Part shown: piece by piece, positions 10,984 to 22,022 of the stretch
How positions within the stretch are numbered: position 1 is the stretch's first letter
Layout: every line of letters begins with the position of its first letter
Assembly: GCA_034440635.1 (NCBI GenBank)
Contig: JAOTON010001047.1
Coordinates: 1-64,000, forward strand
DNA: 64,000 bases
Direction of reading: 5' to 3'
Origin: Lepas anatifera
Lineage: Eukaryota; Arthropoda; Thecostraca; Lepadidae
Translations under genes and position numbers: made by a program
The notes under the pieces: model-generated
What the model saw: the letters and a program-made list of their open reading frames with translations, nothing else
Told to the model about the DNA's origin: nothing
Databases searched by the model: none

Positions 10984-11560
10984 TGTTCTGAGACTCTATA
11001 TCACCCACCCTGGGACCCCTAAGCCTAGCTGGGGCCCTGAGCTAATCTGGGTACCCCTGTGCTTAACTGGGGCCCCTGATCTGGTATGGGGGCCCTGAAC
11101 TCTTCTAAGGTCTCTGGGCTAAGCTGGAGGCCTTGAGCTTGAATGGAGCCCCCTGAGCTGGTATCAGAGGGGACCCTATATCAGCCGATCTGGGCCCCTG
11201 AGCTGAGCTGGCGTGTGCTGAACAAGAGCCCTAAGCTGGTCTGGGGCCCCTGAACTGTTCTAGCGTCATTGAGCTAAGCTGGGATCCGTGAGCTTGAACA
11301 AGCCCCTTGAGCTGTTTTGAGACCCTACATAAGTCGACCTGGGGACCTCCGAGCTGGACCGGGCCCCTAAGCTAATCTGGCACCCTGTGCGAATCTGGAG
11401 CTCCACTGTGATGAGCTTCTAGGGGTCCTGTACTTATGTAGGGTCCCTTGATAAGCTGGTCCCGAGGCTAATGCACTGGTCTGGGCCCTTGAGCTGACGG
11501 ATCTAGGTTCCTGAGCCATGGTCTGGACCTTGGGGCCCTCCGAGATAATTTGGCCGCCCC
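10984..11560. repeat. Degenerate ~20-bp minisatellite, right part
   Basis: Continuation of the 7086-7553 array (GAGCTNATCTGGGGCCCCTG-type units) starting with the second copy of TGTTCTGA. It fades out near 11560. Confidence 0.8.
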
Positions 11561-11639
11561 TGGGCGGCATAGGCATAGGAACCGGGGGGTCAGCGGGATA
11601 CTGCCCCCTTTTGAGGTGGGCCCCCGCAACGAATATGCA

Positions 11640-12015
11640 AATATCAGCAAGTGCACTGTCTGCAAGCCCCTGGAGGAGGAGTGCTTCGTGAAAAAACCAA
11701 GGCGCCTACTACCCGAGTGTTTGCAAATGAGTCCCGAGAACTGGTCCCAGTTAAACTCCATCCCATATCAATCCCAACACAAAGCATGAATCGAACACGG
11801 ACCCCGCATCAGATGCCGAGCAACAGTCGTCCCTGAGCCATCAAAAGGTGCGACGTCCATCGATGCCAGGGTTATATGGCGTCGCCAACTCTTTCCCTGT
11901 CGGGAGGGGTTGCTCGGGAGTCAAATTGTTCCTTGCACAAGGAATCTGCCGTGCCTTAAACCCGGATTGTTCGCGTGGAAAGCAAGGCTGCTAACCACTA
12001 TATCACCACGCCCAC
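11640..12015 (-). mobile_element. tRNA-derived SINE (minus strand)
   Basis: Read on the minus strand from 12012, the sequence starts like a tRNA: box A is in TGATATAGTGGTTAGCAG and box B in CCGGGTTTAAGGCACGG, about 35 bp apart. This is the arrangement of an internal RNA polymerase III promoter. A second tRNA-like stretch follows at about 11838-11785, with TGGCTCAGGGACGA and GTCCGTGTTCGATTCATG. The head resembles Glu/Gln/Asp-type tRNAs but does not fold as a full tRNA by eye, so I call it a SINE. The 3' limit is uncertain. Confidence 0.6.
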
Positions 12016-12690
12016 ACCTCCACAGCATCACAAAGCTGGCCATCAAGTACCTACATTGCACTTGCAGTTATGCTGGTGCTCTGCATTTTAGGCATCGAAG
12101 TATAGCTAGGCGTATTTATTGTGATCAGCCTTTACCTAAATCAATCTCTAATGATGGAAAGAAGGGATCCGTAATAACCTAAATAAATGTTCCCATTTTT
12201 GTCATTAAATAAGCAAATACATATTGATTAGGCATAGCGAAGTGAGGCTATTTGGTGTCAAAGCATTGTCTGTAGTTTTCTAAACAGTTTTTAATTTTGT
12301 AAATGTGATGAAAGGGCCTAAACATCTGTAAATATAACAAACGCGCTCGTGGTAAAAATTATTGAAATCCTCCAAAAGAGCTTAAAAATGTATTTCGTAT
12401 TTGAAAAGGGTCTAGGTAAAAAACGCCAAAAAATGTTTTTTTTGCGTTTTACTATGATTTATTAGATCATAATAGGTACAAATAAAAATCATAGGGCAAA
12501 ATTTAATTTCTCAATTTTCCATCTGTTGGCATCCTAGTGTGCATGCGTGCCTTATTGACACCAAACGAGCTAACTAATTTTTTTATAATTATGGGCCCCG
12601 TGGACTGGGCCCCCTTGAGGTGGGCCCCCTCTAAGGTTGGCCGCCCCACTTTTTCAAACCGTTCCTACGCCCCTGCATATCTCCGTGTTT
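12016..12690. other. Unassigned AT-rich sequence with an element remnant
   Basis: There are no genes here. A fragment near 12590-12675 ends in CCGTTCCTACGCCCCTG and resembles the CAGGGGCGTAG-type termini seen elsewhere. I could not find its partner end or a target duplication. Confidence 0.4.
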
Positions 12691-12699
12691 GCCACGGCT

Positions 12700-12980
12700 T
12701 TTGAAATGGTACATATCGATAACTCAGCGAAAGCCGTAATGACATCACATTGATGTAAGATAAGCCCACGTGACCAGATCCTATAAGGACTGGGCTTCTG
12801 ATTGGTTGATGGTATTTCTTTAAAGTCTTATATTTCTTATTCAGAAGTGTTTTGGGAAGTTTTTTTATGAAATATTTTTTTATATCTCAGGTTTAGCTAC
12901 CGAACTGCTTTTATTGAAATTTTTTACATTCTTTGATATAAAAATTGAAGGCCATAGCCCGAATACGTCATTTTATCGAT
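12700..12980. repeat. Diverged interspersed repeat (second copy 42680-42935)
   Basis: Blocks such as CTTCTGATTGGTTGATGG and the T-rich sequence after it recur in order at 42680-42935, where the copy reads CTTCTGATTGGTCAATTG. Both copies lie close to minisatellite arrays. No coding potential was seen. Confidence 0.55.
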
Positions 12981-12989
12981 ACCATAAGG

Positions 12990-13389
12990 ACTCTATCTCT
13001 ATTCGGTACTAAGTTATTCAGTTAATACAATTTCCCCATGTATTTTCAACGGAGATGTCATGACTGGTACCTGACCTTAGGTCATTGATATAAGAAATAC
13101 CGAAACATATTTTAGAGAATTCGGTGGGGCCATTGTGTGATATTAGTTTCAATCAGATAAGTTAACCCTGTTCCGACTTATGTCATTTTAAAGTTTTTAG
13201 GTCAGGTCACTGGACCTGTACTGCTGACCTGACCTGAGATGACCTAACTTTAAAATTTTGAAAGAAGTTGTAAAAATGATGAGGAAAAAGGTGTGCAAAC
13301 TACGGCGGCGCTACGTGCCGCTGTTTTTATGCTATCTCCGAAAAACCCGAGGAGGCGGGTATGCGCCCCCTCCCCCGTCAATGCACGTG
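12990..13389. mobile_element. TTAA-family element (T1), right half only
   Basis: Contains the diagnostic T1 blocks: a region beginning ACTAAGTTATTCAG, several AGGTCA/TGACCT motifs, the GC hairpin near 13300, and the terminus CCCGTCAATGCACGTG followed by TTAA at 13390-13393. The left half is missing. The DNA after the TTAA is repeat G. The G copies at 27.9 kb and 59.7 kb read ACATTAAAATTG and ACATTAAAGTAG here, so they are uninterrupted at this site. Confidence 0.8.
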
Positions 13390-13393
13390 TTAA

Positions 13394-13558
13394 AATAGAA
13401 TGTTCTCTGTGCTACAAATGGCGCAAAAAAGCGATGAATAACAGATTTGGTGCAATGAAGGTGTGCCGCCCCCCAAGGCCGCCGCCCCTACGGGGTGCCG
13501 CCCCCCCACCGGCTGAGCACCCCCAAAGATATTGGGAAAATTACACACCTGGTTTCTT
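13394..13558. repeat. Interspersed repeat G, copy 1 (partial)
   Basis: Shares with 27792-27960 (inverted) and 59730-59886 the block GCGATGAATAACAGATTTGG, a GC-rich centre, and the ending GAGCACCCCCAAAGA...ATTACACNCCTG. The LINE sequence begins directly after it. Confidence 0.8.
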
Positions 13559-16150
13559 GCAAGTTATCAAACAACAAATCAGTAATAATTTTCCAAATTA
13601 AAAAAAACAAATACGGACGAAAAAATTTATTGAAGAGCTTGATAGGTGTCTTGACTGGCTCTGTACCTCAAATAAAACAATTTACATTACTGGTGACTTT
13701 AACTTTGATCTTTTTTCATTAGACACTGATCACAATGTCAAAAACTTTTTTGACTCTGACATCGCATGGATTCCTCCCCACAGTCTCCAAAACTACGAGA
13801 TTGGTGCATAATTGCAACACCTTAATTGATAATATCTTTACAAATGACATTGGAAATATAATATCCTCTGGAGTTGTCCTTAGTGATTTAACTGATCATC
13901 TTCTGGTAATGATTTTCTCCAATACATTCGGAAATAACACTCCGCAACAAAGTGATACTATTCGTCTGTTTGACTATAGAAAAACTGAAGAGTTGAAATG
14001 CTTTCTTCGGGATGAAATGGAAATAATTGATTCATTAAGTGACCCCAATTGTATTGCAGAGTATATAGTGTCAACCTATAGAAAAGGAATTGATAAATTT
14101 TCCTATACCCCTTCAAGAAACCGAAAATATCATCCGAGAAAAGAATGGTTTTCCACGCAATTCTTCATTTTATCAACAATAAAAACGAGCTTTTCCACAA
14201 ACAATTAATAAATAAGTTAGAAACTGATAAGTTGAGGTACCAAAAATACCGCAATGTACTCAATTCAGTCATACGAAATGCAAAAAGGCAATACTTCTTG
14301 AACGAATTTAGTAAAGTGAAAGGCGATGGAAGGAAAACCTGGGCGACAATCTCGGCTTTAAGAAACGCTACTAAAAATAAATCCCATATCCCTTACTGTA
14401 CCTATGATTGATCCAGAAGGTAATGAAATCATCTCACGAAGTAATGTTGCAGAAACTTTCAATAATTACTTTTCCTCTACTGGCCTCCAGCTAAAAAATG
14501 ACATTCCTCTCTCGGCGAAGGATCCATTAGAATACCTAACCGAAAATGACCGATCCATGGACCTGACTCTAACAAATGAGGAAGAAGTAAGGACAATCAT
14601 CAATACATTGAAAAATGTTGGTGCTGGAATCGATCAGATCAACGCAAAATTATTTAAAAATACGTATGAAACAATTCTGAAATATTTGATCAAAATGTGC
14701 AATGCTTGTCTTGCCAAAGGTGTATTTCCTGATTGCTTGAAAATAGCTGTGGTCAAGCCTATTTATAAGAGTGGGGGAGCACAAGTCCAATAATTACCGG
14801 CCAATTAGTATACTTCCATTCATCTCTAAAATACTTGAAAAACTGAATCACATTAGACTAGAAAAATACCTCACAGAACATTCAATTATCCATCAAAACC
14901 GATTTGGCCTCCAGAAAAATAACTCAACATGTATGCCAAATATCTTATTTCAAGATTTTGTCACGAAAAGTTTCGAAGACAATGAATATGTTGCTAGTGT
15001 TTTCATAGATTTACGAAAAGCTTTTGACACAGTTGATCATAGTATTCTCCTAGATAAATTGAAAAATATGGAATAATAAGTAATGTACACCTCATATTGA
15101 AGTCATATCTTACAAATAGAAAACATTGCGTTGAGATTGATGGTCTTAAGTCATATCTCAAAAATATTGTTATTGGTGTGCCACAAGGTTTCATCCTTGG
15201 TCCGCTCTTATTTATCCTCTACATTAATGATTTGCGTTTAGTTACCAGCAACATGTTATGCATGACATATGCAGATGATACTGCTCTTCTTTTCAAGCAT
15301 CAAACTTAGAGTGCCTCCAGGACAATATCACAAACACACTAGATCTAGTCTCTCAATGGTTTCGTTCAAATTTCTTCTCTCTCAACACTGACAAAACCTT
15401 TATACAATGCTATTTTCCGTACCAAGAAGCAATATGTTTAAAAGATAAATAAAAAGATAAAAAGATAAATGAAAAAGAACTTCAAATGAGGAATGGGGTT
15501 AAGTGTCTCGGAATTATAATTGATCAGCAACTTAAGTGTACCACTCATATAAATCACATTGCAAACATTAGTAGAAATATTGGAATGATTAGTGGAGTTA
15601 TATTTTTATAGATAATCGAATAGCCTGTTTGCTCTATAACTCTATTGTTCTCCCCATCTAAATTACTGTTGTCTTCTCTGGGGGATTAACTATGAAAATC
15701 ACTTGAAAAGAATAGTTGTCCTTCAAAAAAGAGCAATGCGAGTGATTGACCGCATCTTCATTCCGCAAAGCTCCGAGCCAGTATTACAAAAATGCAGTCT
15801 CCTCAAATTGACAGATTTAGCAAAATCTCAAACACTGTTGTTTGTTCACAAATTTTTGACAAATCGGTTACCAAATACTTTTAATAATATATTTAGAATA
15901 ATAGATCCACCAAGCCATGATGTTAGCCATCAAAACATGCTGATTCGCCCCTTTTTCAAAAAGAAACTACAGATTATTTACAATTGCTTGCAATGGACCG
16001 CAGCTGTGGGATGAAGTCTTTGGCAACCGATTCAGAAATATTGGGCAAGTTCCAACAAGTATAATAACGATGAAAAAATTAATAAAAGAGTATTTCCTAG
16101 ATTCCTACTGCGCTATTTAGAACAAGTATTGCTCAAATAGTGATGTTCCC
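13559..16150 (+). pseudogene. Degenerate non-LTR retrotransposon (endonuclease and YADD reverse transcriptase)
   Basis: The open pieces of a LINE polyprotein lie in order across frames. At 13630-13720 is the end of an apurinic-type endonuclease, ITGDFNFDLFSLD. At 13735-14208 is the rest of it, with NTLIDNIFTN and SGVVLSDLTDH. At 14145-14790 is the linker and RT N-terminus, ending IAVVKPIYKSGG. At 14771-15076 is the fingers/palm with NYRPISILPFISKILEKL and VFIDLRKAFDTVDHS (motif A). At 15097-15309 are GVPQGFILGPLLFILYINDL (motif B) and TYADDTALLF (catalytic YADD, motif C). At 15703-16014 is the post-RT region LQKRAMRVIDRI. At least five frameshifts and a 5' truncation in the endonuclease make it dead. 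The arrangement fits the Jockey/CR1-like group, but I cannot fix the clade by eye. Confidence 0.92.
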
Positions 16151-16888
16151 GCACGCTCTGTGGGCGGCTGTGTTCGCGGAGACGTGGGGTCTCGTCGGCT
16201 GCGATTCGTTGGGCCTTCTCCGGGGGGCTGGGGGAGCCTTAAATCGTTTATGCCACTGATGATATATAGTGCCACTGATGTCTCGTTAGGGACAACTGAT
16301 GTTCAAACTCTCAATGGTTTGGTTCATCTGGGTCCGCCCGGTTTTGTCTTGGCAGGTTGCGGCCGCGGTACCTTGTGCCCTTGCATCTTCCATCGAACCG
16401 TAAACGTTATTGATAACGCACATTATACATGTCGGTGGTTCAGCACCCAGTGTCGAGTCACACTGTGGTGCTCCCACGCATGGCTCACATGTAAAAAATA
16501 ATGCTCTTATCTTCAGTCGCTCGCACCTCATCATCACCCGTCAAAATTCAAAACAGGTGAGTATAGACTTGACGTTTTTCTGTTTCTGACACGACTCTGG
16601 CTCGACAACTAGACGAGAAAATCATTTATTCTCTCCGTTGCCCTTGAAGGCCGGTGAACAACAGGTTTCACCTAGCTTGCTGGCCTGACAGGGCAACGGA
16701 GGGAATTTACACATTCATGCTCTCATTTTCAGTCTCTCACCTCATCAGCATCCAAAATTCAAAACACGCCACTGTATGCTGTATGACGGGCTTTAAACAT
16801 GTCTGTGCCGTGGTTCAGCACCCAGTGTCAAGCCGTTCACTGTGGTGTTTCTACAAGAGACAAACATTATAAAAATAATAAAATAAAC
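16151..16888. other. Unassigned, with internal direct and inverted repeats
   Basis: There is no gene. GGTTCAGCACCCAGTGTC occurs at about 16437 and 16813, and TCAAAATTCAAAACA-like text recurs nearby (about 16543 and 16753), so a segment of about 370 bp appears duplicated and diverged. An inverted repeat, ATTCTCTCCGTTGCCCT (16628-16644) against AGGGCAACGGAGGGAAT (16690-16706), could form a hairpin with a loop of about 45 bp. Confidence 0.5.
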
Positions 16889-17018
16889 CCATAAAAATGA
16901 AATACAAATGCTGTGTAAATGGCAATTTCACATGACAGACTAAGGTCAGTGACTAGGTAACATGAAAGTCGACGTTATATAAAACCTAAAAGACTACTTG
17001 GATAAAATCCTAAAATAA

Positions 17019-17855
17019 CACGCGCACTGACGGGGGGCGGAAACTCTCCCCCTTTGGGTTTTTCGACGAAAACATTAAATCGGCGGCGCGTAGCACCGCC
17101 CTACTTAGTATACCTTCTCTCTGATCATTTTTACAACTTTTGTTAAAATTTTAAGGTCAGGTCATCTGATGTCAGGACGCCAGTACAGGTCAAGTGACCT
17201 GACCTCAACAAAAGTTTAAGATAACATAAGTGGGAACAGGGTGAACTTATCCGATTGAAACTCATATCACATAATGGGTTCACCGAGTTCTCTAAGAAAA
17301 TGTTCCCGAATTTTTCATGTCGATGACCTAAGGTCAGGTACGAGTCATGACCTCTCCATTGGAAATACATGGAGAAAATGATTTTAACTGACTAACTTAG
17401 TAACGGATGGTGTATAGCTTTATTTTGGCTGCATTAGATTCGCTTTATCTATCCGGTTCTAATGATATGCATTTATTTAATTTGATCTTGACCTGACCTC
17501 AGTTCAGGGCAAATTCTTGATTTGACCTAGCAAGGTCATGCTATATATCATTCAATTCGGATTGCTGCGAGAATTCATATCATTCAAGTTGTTTTGCTTT
17601 ATCTTTACATGTTCAGATGTAATGACCAAAAAACCTTCATTTACAGGTTATCTCTATGACGGCATGTTTGCCCTGTAGTGACCTTAAATGTGACCTGACA
17701 AAAAAATGGTACAAATATTTTCGATGAAGAAGTGGATGGGCTACCGAACGCCGTTTACCGTTTTTCGCTACCTAACGTGCTTCTCGATATCTTAGGGGGG
17801 TACCCGCCACTCCCCGTCAAAGCGAAGGTGGCTCAGACCCCCGTCAATGCGCGTG
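17019..17855. mobile_element. TTAA-family element T1-A (837 bp)
   Basis: The ends are CACGCGCACTGACGGGGGGC and, inverted, CACGCGCATTGACGGGGGTC, flanked by ATAA at 17015-17018 and TTAA at 17856-17859. The uninserted counterpart in repeat H copy 2 reads GACATTAAAACTAACGCG near 41449. The interior carries repeated AGGTCA/TGACCT motifs, conserved blocks around TATCACATAATGG and GGAAATACATGG, and no open frame of note. The 4-bp TTAA-type target site fits piggyBac- or Kolobok-type transposition, and the element must depend on a transposase encoded elsewhere. Confidence 0.92.
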
Positions 17856-17984
17856 TTAAAACTAACGCTCCTCAGATATGACATGATGCTAGAGATATCC
17901 ACAGAAGGATGCTCTCCCAGAACGCTCACTACCCAGATATCCCTAGGATGCTCACTGCCCCGGGAGATGTCAGCAATGAACCAG

Positions 17985-18870
17985 GGACGGAAGTGATCAG
18001 TCAGGGGGCGGCAGTGATCCGCCAGGGGGCGGAAGTGATCAGGCAGGGGCGGTAGTGCTCAGCCAGGGGGGAATTAATCTGCCAGGAGGTGGCAGTTATC
18101 AATCCGCCATGGGCACCAGTGATCAGAAAGGGCGGCAGCTATCAGCCAGAGGGCGGCAGTGATCAGCCAGGGAGCGGCAGTAATCAGTCAGGGAGCGGCA
18201 GTGATCAGCCAGGGGCGGCAGTCATTAGGCAAGGGCCGGAAGGTATCAGTCAGGGGGCGGCAGTGTTAAGCCAGGGGCGGCAATGATCAGCCAGGGGCGG
18301 CAGTGAGCAGCCGGGGGCGGCTGTTATCAGTCAGGGGGCGGCAGATATCTGTCAGGGGTGACAGTGATCTGCCCGGGGGCAGCAGTGATCAGCGAGGGGC
18401 GGTAGTTAGCAGCCAAAGGGCAGTTAGCAGCAAGGAGCAGCAGCCATCAGTCAGGGGCGGCAGTTATTAGCCAAGGGCGGAATTTATCATTCAGGGGCAG
18501 CAGTTATCATTCAGGGGCAACAGTGATCAGCCAGGGGGTGCCAGTTATCAATCCGCCAGGGGCGGCAGTGATCAGCCAGGGGCGGCAGTTGTCAGCCAGG
18601 GGGCGGCAGTTATCAGTCAAGGGGCGGGAGTTATCAGCCAAGGCCTGGAAGTTATCAGTCAGGGGCGGCAGTGATCAGCCAGGGGGCGGAAATGATCAGC
18701 CAGGGGGTGGCAGTGATCAGCCAGGGGGCGGCAGTTGTCAATCAGCCAAGTGCGGCAGTATTCAGCCAGGGGCGACAGTATCAGCCAGGGGCGGCAGTAA
18801 TCAGACAGGTGCGGCGGTTATCAGCCAGGCGGCGGCAGTGATCAGGCGGGGGCGGCAGTGAGGTGGCGTC
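17985..18870. repeat. 20-bp minisatellite GATCAGCCAGGGGCGGCAGT
   Basis: About 40 degenerate copies, some with TTATCAGTCAGGGGGCGGCA as a variant. A second large array lies at 41570-42440 and a decayed one at 40240-40640. Open frames through it are repeat artefacts. Confidence 0.95.
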
Positions 18871-19158
18871 ACAATTCATGGGGGAGTGATAAGCCTGGTA
18901 GCATCGATGAGTTAGAGGTGGAACCAACCATGGTTCATTACTTCCAAGAAATGAACTCGGTACGGGAAAACTTGCCATGGGCGGCACGAATCAGGGCGGC
19001 AGTGATAAGATATGATGACACTGTTCAGGGCAGCGGTGATAAGCCAGGGGTGGCACATGTATTGGGGGTGCTCAGCACATGGTTGGGGGTGCTCAAATTA
19101 CGATTGGGGGTGCTCGGGCACCCCGAAAGAGAAAAATTACACCCCTGTGCTAGAGAAC

Positions 19159-20780
19159 CAGGCACTCCATATATCATTTGTCTTGAAACTCAAAATTTCC
19201 GCTGAGAAAAGCTAACAACCTACCTGAAATCTACCCCTCATGTATCTCAAGCAGCATGCCACAGATGTCAGGCTGTTGAGACGACATATGCTGACGTCAC
19301 GGTGAGTACCAGCCAATCGAAGATCTTGAAGCCTATGGAATATGGTAGTGGTTGCCAGATCATGGCATCATCCACAGGCAGATAATTGTTTTTTCCCTAC
19401 CGGCGGATTTTAGAAATCAACATATTGAGCTTATTGTATATTATTCAGAGAAATCATGGAGGATTCCATGATTTTTGGCTAAAAGTATTCCTAATTGCAC
19501 TAAATTCCAGAATTCGACCAAGGTGCCACATTCCCTTTAAAGGGGGATACGCGAAAACAAATTTCATTGTGGTTTCTTGATATTTGAAAAATCCTGATCC
19601 TGAATCCATTAATCATTTTTGTATCTTCGACATTTTTTTTTTTGGGAGGCCACATCACAATTATCGAAATCTTTATCAATAGCAGTTAGAGTATTAAACC
19701 CAGCACTCCATCACTAACCAGGGAGTCTTTTCTTGTTGCCATGGTTACTAAAATTGTGTTTTGATGTTTCTCATAGAATGTATTTGTATTCCAAATGTAT
19801 TTGTACACTTTTTTTAGTCATTAATTTCACAAGTTTATACTACAAGGAAGATTTGAAAAAGATTTCAACCTCTACCTACCGTCCGATCCGACCTAACCGG
19901 AGATGTGTTCGGCTGCAGGCGGACTGGCAGGTTTTTCTGCAACGCGCATGCGCAATATCGTATTTTTATAGAATGCAGACGGCAGACAGCCCGTAATATG
20001 CAGAATTGCTCCTGCGCACCACAAAAGAGTTTGTAAGTTGCCAACAGTCCAACACACCTCTGTTTGAGTTCTGTAAAACAAACCCAAGAGCCGGCCGGGA
20101 GTGATACAAATTGACGTTGACTCACTTCAAAACCCAACTAGAGATGAAAATCTGTCCGGCGGTACCCCGAAGGCTTTAATGGGCTCGGCTTGGTGAATTA
20201 AGGACAGTGAAGACCCGTTTTTAGTGTTTTAAGTGTGTAGACTATGGTGCTCTGAACAGAAACATACAATGGCTGATCCAGGTTTTCTATTGTAGGGGAA
20301 AAAAGGTGCATTTAGATCAGAATCTATGAGCGCCGAGGATTGTCAGGGGTTGTGCTGTAGAGTTGATGTGTATCGGAGGGCCAAATGTGTATCAGAGGGC
20401 CCATCGCCCCCAAAGCGTTGGAGGGGGACCAAACTATCATTTGGCCCCCAAAACGCCGGAGAAATTTTTGAGAAAAAAGTGTTTACCCTAGGTCTGTAGA
20501 GTAAAAAATATTCGCTCCCCCTCGCCTCGGAGAGCAATCATGTACTTGGAGATGTAGCTTTATACTAGATCTGACGAGCACTGAAAGATGTTTACACAAG
20601 GTCTGTAGAGCAAAAAAATGTTCGCTCCCACCCAGGAGAGGCAGACATGGGTTTGCCCCGCCCCTAATTCTAGGTGCCGTGGCGGCGCTCATTGGCACAA
20701 GTGTTCTGTCGTTGGAGCATCTTACCCTCTGGCTCCCAGCGGAAATTAAAATGACCTTGCGGGAAATTTTCAATGAAATT
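19159..20780. other. No recognisable gene
   Basis: Mixed-composition DNA. At 20460-20650 a segment with TTTACCCTAGGTCTGTAGAG is followed by a diverged copy, TTTACACAAGGTCTGTAGAG, about 110 bp on, so there is a two-copy local repeat. No motif-bearing frame was seen. Confidence 0.45.
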
Positions 20781-20806
20781 TTAATGTCTCCTTTGACGGG
20801 GTCTGA

Positions 20807-22018
20807 CACGCGCTTTGACGGGGGTCTGAGCCACCTTCGCCTTGACGAGGGAGGTGGGTACCCGCCACCCTAAGATCTCGAGAACCACGGTAGGTAGCGA
20901 AAAACGGTAAACGGCGTTGGGTAGCCCATCTACTTCTTTATCGAATATATTTGAACCATTTTTTTCAGGTCACATTTACGGTCACGAGAGGTTGAAACAT
21001 GCCGTCCTACATGTCTGTAAAGTATGGCAGCAGGCCAGACGAGTCGCACCAGCCATCTAAAGTTCTCGCACCGCCAGCCACCAAAAATTCGCACCAATCT
21101 TCCATATACCAGGGAGATAAACGCACCCATTCCTACCCACAAGATGCAATGCTACCTCTCTTATTGTTTGTTAGTTGAAGACTTTTCTCATAAGGCCCCC
21201 TCCTGTGTCTTTATAACCATATAGCTATTATTTGTTTGGTTTTCAGTGTCACCTTCCTCGCACCAGTCTCACAAATTCGCAACAGGTTGGTAAAATTCGC
21301 ACCACTCGCTCCTGTCTCCAAGGGCACTCGCACCAACGAGAGCTCGTCGAAAATGTCATACTTTGCACACTGGCCGTCCTAGCGATAACATATGAATTAA
21401 GGTTTTCGGCCATTACATCTGAACAAGTAAAGATAGAGCAAAACGACTTTTGAACTATAGGAATCCTCGTAGCAAGCCGAATCGAATGATATATGATTTG
21501 ACCTTGCTAGTTCAAATCAAGGATTTGACCTGACCTGAGGTCAGGTAAAGGTCAAATTCTATAAAATTTGTATCATCAGAACTGCAAAGACAAGGTGAGT
21601 CTAATGCAACTAGAATGAACGCTTTATCACCATCCGTTACTAAGTTATTCAGTAAAAACCATTTTTCCCATGTATTTCCAACGGAGAGGTCATGCCTTGT
21701 ACCTGACCTCAGGTCATCGATATCAAAAATACCGGAACATATTTTAGAGAACTTGGTTGGCCCATTATGTGATGAGTTTCAATCGGATAAGTTCACCCTG
21801 CTCCGACTTATGCTATCTTAAACTTTTTTTGAGGTCAGGTCAATTGACCTGTACTGGTGATCTGACCTGAGATGACCTAACCTTAAAATTTTCACAGAAG
21901 TTGTAAAAATGATGAGGGAAAATGGTATGCCAAGTACGGCGGCGCGTACGCGCCGCCGTTTTTCTGCTGTCTCCGAAAAACCCGAGGGGGCGGGTGCCCG
22001 CCCCCGTCAATGCACGTG
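20807..22018. mobile_element. TTAA-family element T1-C, inverted, with nested insertion
   Basis: This copy runs opposite to T1-A and T1-B. The left end is CACGCGCTTTGACGGGGGTC at 20807. The right end is CCCCCGTCAATGCACGTG followed by TTAA at 22019-22022. The left flank is not TTAA and seems rearranged, with a partial repeat of the terminus just upstream. Internally it matches T1-B in reverse complement, apart from 363 bp inserted at 21010-21372. Near the right end the GC-rich palindrome at 21935-21958 would fold into a perfect hairpin. Confidence 0.88.
21010..21372. mobile_element. Element D1 (363 bp, 9-bp TSD)
   Basis: The ends are CATGTCTGTAAAGTATGGCA and, inverted, CAGTGTGCAAAGTATGACAT. 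It is flanked by a direct repeat of 9 bp, GCCGTCCTA, at 21001-21009 and 21373-21381. The uninserted T1-B copy reads GCCGTCATAGGGATAAC at this position (reverse complement), which confirms a single ancestral target. Two more copies lie at 26206-26893. A 9-bp duplication points to a Mutator-like rather than a hAT transposase. There is no coding capacity. Confidence 0.88.
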
Positions 22019-22022
22019 TTAA

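Larger units (their letters stand above)
16889..19158. mobile_element. Minisatellite-bearing repeat H, copy 1 (split by a TTAA element)
   Basis: The left part, 16889-17018, matches 41335-41450 of copy 2. The right part, from 17856, matches 41453 onward, including CAGATATGACATGATGCTAG. Then come a 20-bp minisatellite and a shared ending, GGGGGTGCTCGGGCACC...AAAATTACACCCCTG. Three loci in the window share this ending. The terminus resembles a CAGGGGTGTAATTTT inverted-repeat end, but no opposite end was found, so the class is open. Confidence 0.75.
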
